From positions 2,480,001-2,544,000 of the forward strand of contig NZ_CP091138.1 in NCBI RefSeq assembly GCF_021582875.1: a stretch of 64,000 bases of DNA, in the 5' to 3' direction. The DNA is from Microbacterium sp. KUDC0406 (GTDB lineage: Bacteria > Actinomycetota > Actinomycetes > Actinomycetales > Microbacteriaceae). The notes under the pieces are model-generated. The model was given only the letters and a program-made list of their open reading frames with translations. It ran no database searches and was not told where the DNA came from. Of the stretch, positions 17,534-25,486 are shown one piece after another. Position 1 is the first letter of the stretch. Every line of letters begins with the position of its first letter. The position numbers and the translations under genes were made by a program.

Positions 17534-18767
17534 TCAGGCGACCTCCTGCCACGGCAGGGTGACGTCGATGATGAATGCGCCGTCGTGCGGACCAACCCAG
17601 GCGGTGCCGTCCAGGGCCGCCGCACGCTCCCGGATGCCGAGGAGGCCGTTCCCGCCGCCCGGCATCGACGAGACCGCTCCCGGCGTCAGCGGATTCACGA
17701 CGCGGATGCGCGCGCCGTCGGAGGGTTCCACCTGCACGTACAGCTCGATCGGCGCGGTGCGCGCGTGCTTGGCCGCGTTCGTGAGCGACTCCTGCACGAT
17801 GCGATGTACCGCGCCGTGCAGCTGCGCCGATGCGCGCTCCGGCGCCTCGATGAGGATGAACGCGTTGATCACGACACCGGCCGCGCGGTACTCGGCGACC
17901 AGCGCGCCGATCGCCCTCAGGGTCGCCGGCGCGGACGAGCGGCCGGGGCCGGTGCGCAGATCGCCGATCAGCCCGCGCAGGTCCTGCAGCGCGGCGCTGC
18001 TCTGCTGCTGCACGACACGCGCCATCTCGGCGACATCCCCTCCGGCATCGCGTTCTCGAGTGCCCCGGCGTGCATCGACATGACGGCGAGTCGGTTGGTG
18101 AGGGAGTCGTGGATGTCGCGGGCGATGTTCTCGCGCTCGGACTGCCGCACCATCTGCTCGTTCAGCGCGTCGGCACGACGGTGCTCCTCCTCAGCGCGCA
18201 CGTCGCTGCGGCGCGCGCCTTCGCGGGCCCGGCCGACGATCACGACCGCCACCGTCACCCCGAGCGAGATCACGGCCCAGATGAAGGATGCCGCGATCCA
18301 TGTCGGCTCGTACTGCGCTTCAGCGCGGGTGGTGAACAGCCACGGCAGCGCACCGCCCAGGGGGTGAGCGCCTCGCGGACGACGAACAACAGCACCAGAG
18401 CGCCGACGCCGATGGCGATCCGCCACATCCAGGCGGGACGACGACGGATGCAGCAGACAGCGCCGATCAGCAGCAGCACGTACGAGACGCCGATGAGCGC
18501 GAGCACGGCACCGGCCAGCAGCGCGAGGAGCGGACCTCTGCGCCGCCAGAACACGGTCACCCAGGCGGCGATGACGACGACGGTCATGATGCCGCCGAAA
18601 TCCGTGACCTTCGTCTCGCCGCCGCTGGTCGCCGGCAGGTCGAAGGTTCCGGGCACGTTGATCGTCGCAAAGACGTCGAACAGCACCCCGCCGATGAAGA
18701 GCGCGATCGTGCCCGCGTTCGCCGTGATACGGCGGCGCGGCGCAGCGGAGGAGTTCGGGGATGCCAC
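17534..18767 (-). CDS. Membrane sensor histidine kinase, NarL-partner type (two frameshifts)
   Basis: About four N-terminal transmembrane helices precede a fifth ([19 protein letters not shown]), a HisKA_3 dimerisation box with the phospho-His ([20 protein letters not shown]), and an HATPase domain ([11 protein letters not shown], then [16 protein letters not shown]). Two breaks occur, both one base short: a GGGGG run at 18360-18364 and a CCCC run at 18037-18040. With both restored, the protein is 411 residues and continuous. GTG 18767 is preceded by TAGGCT at 6 nt. It pairs with the response regulator immediately downstream. The stimulus is unknown. Confidence 0.85.
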
Positions 18768-18773
18768 GACCCG

Positions 18774-18779
18774 AGCCTA
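18774..18779 (-). promoter_or_regulatory. -10 hexamer of the sensor kinase operon (leaderless)
   Basis: TAGGCT on the minus strand lies 6 nt before GTG 18767. Confidence 0.6.
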
Positions 18780-18935
18780 CGGCGGGCCAGCGACGCCCGG
18801 CCCCCGCCGACCGGCGGCATCCGCCTCCGCCGTTCGGCAGAGGCGGATCCGCCCGGTCGGCCGATCCGCCGACCGGCGCGCGCCCCCGAGGATCGGATCG
18901 ACATCGACCCGCACCTGATCACAGAGGACCCGGAC

Positions 18936-19782
18936 ATGACCTTCGATAACAGCAGCCACACCCCGCCGCCCGCACCGCAGGCTCCGCTGCAGACTCCACC
19001 GCCGGCATCCGGGCCGTTCCCCGCCCCGCCCGCCGGCGCACCCGTGCCGGCCGGCGAGCGCTCCTTCCTGCTCACCTGGCTGTTCGCGCTGTTCCTCGGC
19101 TTCTTCGGGGTCGACCGCTTCTACCTGGGCAAGGTCGGCACCGGCATCCTGAAGATCGTCACCTTCGGCGGCGCAGGGATCTGGGTACTCGTCGACATCG
19201 TGCTCGTGCTCACGAACCAGACGAAGGATGCCGACGGGCCGGCCTCTCGCCGGTTACCAGGAGCAGAAGAAGATCGCGTGGATCGTGACGGGCGCCCTGG
19301 TGGTGCTGAGCATCATCCTCGGTGCCGTGAACGGCGGATCCGGCGGCGCCGCGACGCCTGCGGCGGACAAGCCGGCGGTGAGTGCGCCGGCCGAGCAGCA
19401 CGCCACCGATGCGGCCGAGGAACCGGCATCCGCCCCGGCGGAGGAGCCGTCCGACGAACCGGCCGAGCCCGCCGTGCCCGCCGAATACGCCTCTGCCGTG
19501 AACAAGGCGCAGTCGTACGCCGACATGATGCACATGAGCAGGCAGGGCGTCTACGACCAGCTCACCAGCGCCTACGGCGAGAAGTTCTCCGCCGAGGCCG
19601 CGAAGTACGCCATCGACAACGTCGAGGCGGACTGGAACGCCAACGCGCTCGCCAAGGCGAAGGACTATCAGCAGCTGATGTCGATGTCGCCCGCTGCGAT
19701 CCGCGACCAGCTCACCAGCCAGTACGGCGAGAAGTTCACCGCCGCCGAGGCCGACTATGCGATCGCGCACCTGAACGACTGA
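18936..19782 (+). CDS. TM2 domain plus two Ltp-type repeats, membrane protein (frameshifted)
   Basis: The order is a proline-rich cytoplasmic head (residues 1-40), then a TM2 domain ([21 protein letters not shown], then [19 protein letters not shown]). Next come another helix ([19 protein letters not shown]), an Ala/Glu/Pro-rich spacer and two C-terminal copies of a 45-residue unit. The first copy holds [18 protein letters not shown] and the second [18 protein letters not shown]. That unit is the Ltp domain of surface-exposed lipoproteins, some of which block phage DNA entry. The frame breaks near 19238 (one base extra). Repair gives 281 residues. GAGGA precedes ATG 18936. The role is unknown. 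Confidence 0.8.
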
Positions 19783-19801
19783 TCGCGGGGAGGAGAAGAT
19801 C

Positions 19802-20173
19802 ATGGAGACAGGCGCCATCCTCAGCTGGACGCTGCAGCAGGAGATCCCGGTTCCCGCGGACGTGCAGAACGTGCTCGCCCAGGGTGAGCAGGCCGTGGCC
19901 TCGTTCCGGACGTTCCGCGACTCGGCGACGTTCACCACCCGCAGGCTCATCGTGCGCGACGCGCAGGGCATGACCGGCAAGAAGGTCGAGATCTACTCGC
20001 TGCCGTACAGCTCGGTGCTGATGTGGTCGTCCGAGAACGCCGGGACGCTCGACTGGAACTCCGAGCTGGAGCTGTGGACCAAGGCCGGGCACATCAAGGT
20101 CAAGCTCGCGAAGGGTGTCGACGTGCGCCGGCTCGACAGCCTGATCGCATGGGGCGTGCTGAACGCACACTGA
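19802..20173 (+). CDS. Bacterial PH-domain protein
   Basis: This 123-residue protein matches the bacterial pleckstrin-homology pattern: an entry helix ([20 protein letters not shown]), then strands with [37 protein letters not shown] and [18 protein letters not shown], and a final helix [10 protein letters not shown]. Such domains assemble into rings, but their cellular role is mostly unknown. GGGGAGGAGAAG lies just before ATG 19802, a clear ribosome site. It follows the TM2/Ltp gene by 19 bp and is likely co-transcribed. Confidence 0.82.
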   Translation: METGAILSWTLQQEIPVPADVQNVLAQGEQAVASFRTFRDSATFTTRRLIVRDAQGMTGKKVEIYSLPYSSVLMWSSENAGTLDWNSELELWTKAGHIKVKLAKGVDVRRLDSLIAWGVLNAH

Positions 20174-20223
20174 CCGCGGGGCCGCGTGGGGACGCGGGAG
20201 GGGGCGCGGGTGGCCGGGGATGC

Positions 20224-20229
20224 GAAGAT
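20224..20229 (+). promoter_or_regulatory. Candidate -10 hexamer of purC (leaderless)
   Basis: GAAGAT lies 6 nt before GTG 20236, keeping the A at position 2 and T at position 6. No ribosome-binding site is visible. Confidence 0.4.
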
Positions 20230-20235
20230 GTACGC

Positions 20236-21096
20236 GTGAGCGAAGCACTGAGCATCCCCGGCTGGCGGCACCTCTACTCGGGCAAGGTCCGCGACCTGTA
20301 CGCCTCGGACGACCCGGCCGACACCCGCCGGCTGATGGTGGCGTCCGATCGGGTGAGCGCGTTCGACTTCATGCTCTCCCCCGCGATCCCGCAGAAGGGG
20401 GCGCTGCTCACCACGCTGAGCAACTGGTGGTTCGACCAGCTCGACTTCCCCAATCACCTCGCCGAGGGCGATGTGCCGGAGGAGGTCGCCGGTCGCGCGA
20501 TCCTCGCGCAGTCGCTGGAGATGCTGCCGATCGAATGCGTCGTGCGCGGCTACCTGACCGGATCCGGATGGGCCGAGTACACCGAGCAGGGCACCGTCTG
20601 CGGCATCCCGCTGCCGGCCGGCCTGCACGACGGCGACCGCCTGCCCGAGCCGCTGTTCACCCCCGCTTACAAGGCGCCGATGGGCGAGCACGACGAGAAC
20701 ATCTCGTTCGAGCGCGTCGCCGAGATCGTCGGCCAGGAGCGCGCTGAGCAGCTGCGCGACGTGTCGATCGCGATCTATCGCCGTGCGGCGGAGATCGCCG
20801 AGGCGAAGGGCCTCATCCTCGCGGACACGAAGTTCGAGTTCGGGACGGATGCCGCCGGCACCCTGCGTCTGGGCGATGAGGTGCTCACGAGCGACTCGTC
20901 CCGGTACTGGGATGCCGAGGCCTGGCGCACCGGCACCACGCCGGCCGAGCGGATGGCGAGCTTCGACAAGCAGATCGTGCGCAACTGGCTGGCCGCCAAC
21001 TGGGACAGGCAGGGCGAGCCACCGGCGCTGCCGGAGGACGTCGTGGAGCGGACCGCAGCCCGCTACCGCGAGCTGATCGAGCGCCTCACGGCGTGA
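20236..21096 (+). CDS. purC: Phosphoribosylaminoimidazole-succinocarboxamide synthase
   Basis: PurC (SAICAR synthetase) joins CAIR and aspartate with ATP in purine synthesis. The 286-residue protein shows HLYSGKVRDLYASDD, ASDRVSAFDFML, IECVVRGYLTGSGWAEY, LILADTKFEFG and the SDSSRYWDAE loop, all in one frame, near the usual actinobacterial length. GTG 20236 is the family start. A longer frame upstream overlaps the PH-domain gene and is not coding. It is not linked to other pur genes. Confidence 0.96.
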   Translation: MSEALSIPGWRHLYSGKVRDLYASDDPADTRRLMVASDRVSAFDFMLSPAIPQKGALLTTLSNWWFDQLDFPNHLAEGDVPEEVAGRAILAQSLEMLPIECVVRGYLTGSGWAEYTEQGTVCGIPLPAGLHDGDRLPEPLFTPAYKAPMGEHDENISFERVAEIVGQERAEQLRDVSIAIYRRAAEIAEAKGLILADTKFEFGTDAAGTLRLGDEVLTSDSSRYWDAEAWRTGTTPAERMASFDKQIVRNWLAANWDRQGEPPALPEDVVERTAARYRELIERLTA

Positions 21097-21111
21097 GTCG
21101 GCCGCCGGTGC

Positions 21112-21132
21112 CTTCGACAGGCGCAGGGAGCC
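21112..21132. repeat. Family A repeat, degenerate copy 6
   Basis: CTTCGACAGGCGCAGGGAGC plus C follows the purC stop by 15 bp. It matches the family at most positions. Confidence 0.6.
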
Positions 21133-21144
21133 ACCTCGTATCCC

Positions 21145-21174
21145 GATAGGGTTTGTGCAGCCTCCATCCCTATC
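21145..21174 (+). promoter_or_regulatory. Leader hairpin before the uracil permease gene
   Basis: GATAGGG (21145-21151) pairs with CCCTATC (21168-21174). The 3' arm ends 2 nt before the ribosome site CGAGGAG. It could modulate translation, or GATAGGGT could serve as a -10 element. Neither is proven. Confidence 0.35.
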
Positions 21175-21188
21175 CCCGAGGAGCCCGC

Positions 21189-22520
21189 ATGTCGCTGTGG
21201 AAGATCCACGGCAACGGACGCACTGTCGCGCCCGACGCCGTCGTCCGTCCTGATGAGCGCCTGAACTGGCCCGCCACGATCGCGATCGGCGTGCAGCACG
21301 TCGTCGCGATGTTCGGCGCCACGTTCCTGGTGCCGATCCTCACCGGGTTCCCGGTGCCGACGACCCTGCTGTTCAGCGGTGTCGGAACGATCCTGTTCCT
21401 GCTCATCACGCGCAACAAGCTGCCCAGCTACCTGGGCTCGTCGTTCGCGTTCATCGCGCCGGTCACCGCCGCGACCGCGGTCGGCGGCACGGGCTCGGCA
21501 CTCGCCGGCATCGTCGCGGTCGGCGTGCTGCTGGCGATCATCGGTGTCGTCGTGCACACGGCGGGCGTCGCGTGGGTCGACCGGTTCCTGCCGCCGGTGC
21601 TCGCCGGCACGATCGTCGCGCTGATCGGATTCAACCTGGCCGGCGCCGCGCACAACAACTTCGCCGCCGCCCCGGTCACCGCCACCGTCACGCTCGGGCT
21701 GACCATCCTGTTCGCGGTCGTGTTCCGCGGGTTCCTCGGCCGCATCTCTATCTTCCTCGGCGTGATCGCGGGATACATCTTCGCCGGCATCCGCGGCGAG
21801 CTCGACTTCGAGGCGGTCGAGAAGGCCGACTGGGTGGGTCTGCCCACCTTCCAGTTCCCGGACTTCGTCGAACCGAACACCTGGTCGGCGATGGCGATGT
21901 TCCTGCCGGTCGTGCTCGTGCTCATCGCCGAGAACGTCGGCCACGTGCGTGGCGTCGCCACCATGGTGAACGACCCGAAGATCAACGAGAACACCGGCAA
22001 GGCGCTGATCGCCGACGGCATCTCGACCACGCTCGCCGGCTTCTTCGGCGGTTCTGGCACGACGACCTACGGCGAGAACATCGGCGTCATGGCATCCACC
22101 CGCGTCTACTCGACCGCGGCGTACTGGGTGGCCGGCATCACGGCCATCCTGCTCAGCATGTCGCCGAAGTTCGGCGCCGTCATCAACTCGGTGCCCGCCG
22201 GCGTGCTCGGCGGCGTGACCACCGCGCTGTACGGCCTGATCGGCGTCATCGGCGTGAAGATCTGGGTCGACAACAAGGTCGACTTCTCACGCCCCGTGAA
22301 CCAGTACACCGCCGCGGTCGCGCTGATCGTCGCAGTCGGCGGGTTCGCGATCAAGGGCGAGAGCGGCTTCGAGCTGGGCGGCATCGTCATCGCCACGGTC
22401 GCCGCGATCGTCATCTACCACGGCGGCAACGCGATCGCCCGGCTGCGGAAGACCGGCGCCGACGACCCGAAGCCGCTCGCGGCGGTCGGTCCGATCGGCG
22501 GCGACCCCACCGATCGTTGA
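21189..22520 (+). CDS. uraA: Uracil permease (NCS2 family)
   Basis: This 443-residue membrane protein of the nucleobase-cation symporter-2 family probably imports uracil with protons. Typical segments are VQHVVAMFGATFLVPILTG, SSFAFIAPVTAAT, AENVGHVRGVA (substrate-site Glu and His region), the GGSGTTTYGENIGVMA loop and VPAGVLGGVTTALYGLIG. About 12-14 hydrophobic segments are present. ATG 21189 has GAGGAG at the right distance. Its stop codon TGA lies inside a family B repeat (CGTTGAGCGAG). Uracil rather than xanthine is inferred from the overall UraA-like sequence. Confidence 0.92.
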   Translation: MSLWKIHGNGRTVAPDAVVRPDERLNWPATIAIGVQHVVAMFGATFLVPILTGFPVPTTLLFSGVGTILFLLITRNKLPSYLGSSFAFIAPVTAATAVGGTGSALAGIVAVGVLLAIIGVVVHTAGVAWVDRFLPPVLAGTIVALIGFNLAGAAHNNFAAAPVTATVTLGLTILFAVVFRGFLGRISIFLGVIAGYIFAGIRGELDFEAVEKADWVGLPTFQFPDFVEPNTWSAMAMFLPVVLVLIAENVGHVRGVATMVNDPKINENTGKALIADGISTTLAGFFGGSGTTTYGENIGVMASTRVYSTAAYWVAGITAILLSMSPKFGAVINSVPAGVLGGVTTALYGLIGVIGVKIWVDNKVDFSRPVNQYTAAVALIVAVGGFAIKGESGFELGGIVIATVAAIVIYHGGNAIARLRKTGADDPKPLAAVGPIGGDPTDR

Positions 22521-22769
22521 GCGAGCGATGGTCGTTGAGCGAGCGATGGTCGTTGAGCGAGCGATGGTCGTTGAGCGAGCGCAGCGAGACGAAACGCAGA
22601 GACGAAACGCAGAGACGAAACGCCTTCAGCCGACCTGAGAGCGTTTCGGCTCTGCGTTTCGTCTTCGCTCCTTCGTCGCTCCGCGGGGCGACCACCTTCG
22701 TCGCTCGCGGGGCGACCCGGGGCTGAGAGCGTTTTCGTCTCGCTCGTTCCTCGCTCGCTCAACGACCGG
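22514..22769. repeat. Family B repeat cluster with 18-bp tandem copies
   Basis: TCGTTGAGCGAGCGATGG is repeated about 3.5 times, followed by several GAGACGAAACGC units and the inverted arms GCGTTTCGTC, ending CTCGCTCAACGACC. It fills the gap between the uracil permease and the TetR gene and supplies the permease stop codon. No gene is seen in 22521-22797. Confidence 0.9.
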
Positions 22770-22797
22770 GCGGACGCACCCAACGACAGGGAGGCGG

Positions 22798-23445
22798 CTA
22801 CGCGTCGATCGCGCGCAGCGCGGTGGACGCGGGGTCGGATGCCACGAAGGGCAGCGGCTCCGCCGGATCGCCCAGCCCGTACATCCGGTGCACCCAGCAC
22901 CGCGCCGCCTGCAGCGGATAGGTCCTCCCGTACACGGCGCGCTTGACGATCACGCCCTCCAGCACACTGCGCAGCATGACCTCCTCGAGGGCGGGGTCGT
23001 CGGCGCCGCGCTCGCGGAACAGATCCTGCATGAGCTCACCGGCCGCGAGCACCGCCTCGAGGCTGCGCTGCTCGGACTCGGCGTAGATGCGGTGCGTGGT
23101 GGGCAGAATGGACAGACCCAGGGTGATGCGCTGCTGCGGCATGCTCTGATCCGCGCCGATCAGTGACATGTCGATGATCGTGCGCAGCCGCTCGTCGGCG
23201 CTCTCGTCGTCGAAGGCGAGCGCCGTCATCTTCGCGAAGTAGGCGTCGAGCACGGCGCCGACGAGCTGCTCCTTGCCCCCGAAGTAGTAGCTGACGAGTC
23301 CCTGCGCGACCCCCGCGTGGCGGGCGATCTCGGCCAGACTCGCCTCGTGATATCCCTTGTCGCCGAACACCTCGAAGGCGGCGTGCAGGATGGCGGCCTG
23401 CGAGCGCTCGCGGGCGTCGCGGTTCTGCGCTGCGGAACGCGGCAT
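22798..23445 (-). CDS. TetR-family transcriptional regulator
   Basis: This 215-residue protein has the TetR DNA-binding domain at residues 10-57 (ILHAAFEVFGDKGYHEASLA, then ARHAGVAQGLVSYYFGGKEQL) and a variable helical ligand domain. ATG 23445 is preceded by AAAGGAG. A perfect inverted repeat lies 86-107 bp upstream and is a likely operator. It lies downstream of the pyroglutamate cluster in the same direction, but separated from it by a terminator-like hairpin. It may therefore be independent of that cluster. The ligand is unknown. Confidence 0.88.
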   Translation of the reverse strand: MPRSAAQNRDARERSQAAILHAAFEVFGDKGYHEASLAEIARHAGVAQGLVSYYFGGKEQLVGAVLDAYFAKMTALAFDDESADERLRTIIDMSLIGADQSMPQQRITLGLSILPTTHRIYAESEQRSLEAVLAAGELMQDLFRERGADDPALEEVMLRSVLEGVIVKRAVYGRTYPLQAARCWVHRMYGLGDPAEPLPFVASDPASTALRAIDA

Positions 23446-23530
23446 CCTCAGTCTCCTTTCCGATGCGCGGGCGGTGAGACTCCCCAGTTCATACGGCTCC
23501 CCAATGTCCCCGAGTGATGATATCGTGTTC

Positions 23531-23552
23531 GTTGATTGGACCCTCAATCAAC
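23531..23552. promoter_or_regulatory. Likely TetR operator
   Basis: GTTGATTG-6 nt-CAATCAAC is a perfect 8-bp inverted repeat upstream of the TetR gene. Its AT-rich arms stand out in the GC-rich surroundings. Confidence 0.6.
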
Positions 23553-23707
23553 GAACCAGTGGATGGCGATGGGAGTCGCCATCCGATCGTTCCGAAGTCG
23601 ATCCGGCACCCGACGGGATCGCGCACGGAGGAACGGTTGACCTCTCCGCGGTCGTTTCGGCGCTCACCGCGAGGAGCCGCTGCGACGCACGGGGGCTTGC
23701 GCGCAGC

Positions 23708-23754
23708 TCCGGGAGGAGGGAGGGGAGGGGGAGTCCCGGCTCCCTCCTCCCGGA
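23708..23754 (-). terminator. Hairpin after the pyroglutamate operon
   Basis: TCCGGGAGGAGGGAG and CTCCCTCCTCCCGGA form a perfect 15-bp stem 22 bp beyond the last stop of the operon. There is no T-run, as is usual for actinobacterial hairpins. Confidence 0.6.
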
Positions 23755-23775
23755 CTTTCAGGAGCGTCCCCCGGT

Positions 23776-25486
23776 TCACTCGATCGTCGCGAGCGGCGCG
23801 TCCGGCTCCAGCAGCGCGCCCACCTCCGCACGATACGCGATGGTGCCGCCGCGGTGCGCCGTCACCTGCGTCTCCATCTTCATGGCGTCCAGCACGGCGA
23901 CCGCATCCCCCTCGGACACCTCCGCCCCGTCATCGACGAGCCAGCGCACCAGCGTGCCCGGCGACGGTGCGCGCAGCTCCGCCGGGTCCGGCCCGTGCTG
24001 CGGAGCGGATGCCGCCGGCACCGGCGAACCCGGAGAGCAGAGCCATGGGCAGTCCGAGCATCACGCGCCGGCCGTCGATCTCGACCGGGAAGCGCGCCAG
24101 CCCGGCATCCTCCACGGGTGCGGGCCGCAGCTGCGGCTCGAGCCGCGGCAGCAGCACCTGCTCGATCCACTGAGTGTGCACCGCGAAGCCGAAGGTCGAG
24201 AACTCCGGGGCGTCCACGGCGAGGCGATCGAAGCCGATCACCGTCGCCGGCCCCTCGACGTGCAGCTCGCGCAGCGCCCGGCGGGCACGGACCAGCGCCG
24301 CATCACGCGAGTCGGCGTACACGATGAGCTTGGCGATCATCGAGTCGAACGCGGGCTGCACGGCATCCCCCGCCTCGACTCCCGAGTCCCAGCGCACGCC
24401 GGGGCCGCCGGGGACGCGCAGGACGTCGACGCGAGCCGGGCTGGGCAGGAAACCGCGCCCCGGATCCTCGGCGTTGATGCGGAACTCGAAGGCGTGACCC
24501 AGCGGCCGCGGAGTCTCCCTGACCGAGGGACCGTCGCCGAACGCGATGCGGAACTGCTCCCGCACCAGATCGACGCCGGTGACCTCCTCGGTGACCGGAT
24601 GCTCGACCTGAAGGCGCGTGTTCACCTCGAGGAACGAGATCGTGCCGTCAGCGGCGAGCAGGAACTCGACGGTGCCCGCGCTGCGGTAGCCCGCCTCGAC
24701 GCAGATCCGTCGCGCGGCCTCGTGGATGCGCTCGCGCTGCTCGTCGGTGAGCCCGGGCGCGGGCGCCTCCTCGATGAGCTTCTGGTTGCGGCGCTGCATC
24801 GAGCAGTCCCGGTCGCCGACCACGACCACGCCGCCGCGGCCGTCGCCGAGCACCTGCACCTCGACGTGCCGCGGCGATTCCAGGAACCGCTCGACGAAGC
24901 ACTCCCCTCGCCCGAAGGCGACGATCGCCTCGCGCGTCGCGGCGTCGAACGCCTCGGCGACCTCATCCAGCTCGCGCACCACCTTGAGCCCGCGTCCGCC
25001 GCCGCCGAACGCCGCCTTGATCGCGATCGGCAGACCGTGCTCCTCGGCGAAGGCCACAGCCTCTGCGGGGCCCTCGAGCGGATGATCGGTGCCCGCGGCG
25101 AGCGGAGCGCCGACCTTCTGCGCGATGCGCCGAGCCGTCATCTTGTCGCCCAGCGCGTCGATGCTCTCGGGCGAGGGCCCGATCCAGACCAGTCCGGCCT
25201 CCTCGACGGCGCGCGCGAACGCGGCGCTCTCGGAGAGGAAGCCGTAGCCGGGGTGCACGGCGTCGGCCCCGGCCCGGTGGGCGGCGGCGAGCAGCGCCTG
25301 GATCGACAGGTACGTCGACGAGGCGGTGGAGCCCCCCAGTCCCACCGCCTCGTCGGCCAGACGCACGTGCAGTGCGTCGGCGTCCTGGTCGGCGTACACG
25401 GCGACCGAGGCGTATCCGGCCTCGGCGCATGCGCGGATGACGCGCACGGCGATCTCGCCGCGGTTCGCGATCAGGATCTTCTTCAT
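23776..25486 (-). CDS. Biotin carboxylase with C-terminal biotin carrier domain (frameshifted)
   Basis: The N-terminal about 450 residues are an AccC-type biotin carboxylase: [66 protein letters not shown] and [19 protein letters not shown] linker and a biotinyl domain follow, with the acceptor lysine in [11 protein letters not shown]. The two parts lie in different frames, broken near 24026-24045. Removing one base gives a single 569-residue chain, like acyl-CoA carboxylase alpha subunits. Alternatively they are two overlapping genes, accC and accB (from 24021). The start overlaps the pxpBC stop (ATGA). In pxp clusters the partner carboxyltransferase is not obvious. Confidence 0.82.

Larger units (their letters stand above)
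23446..23775. other. Intergenic region with operator and terminator, no gene
   Basis: These 330 bp hold the inverted repeat at 23531-23552 and the hairpin at 23708-23754. The open frames on both strands lack start sites and family features. Confidence 0.7.

Noticed and set aside
14843..18367. Open plus-strand frame of about 1170 codons
   Set aside because: It runs opposite to the exporter, PadR, acetyltransferase and two-component genes and is rich in Arg, Gly and His with no domains. It is a shadow frame caused by high GC3.
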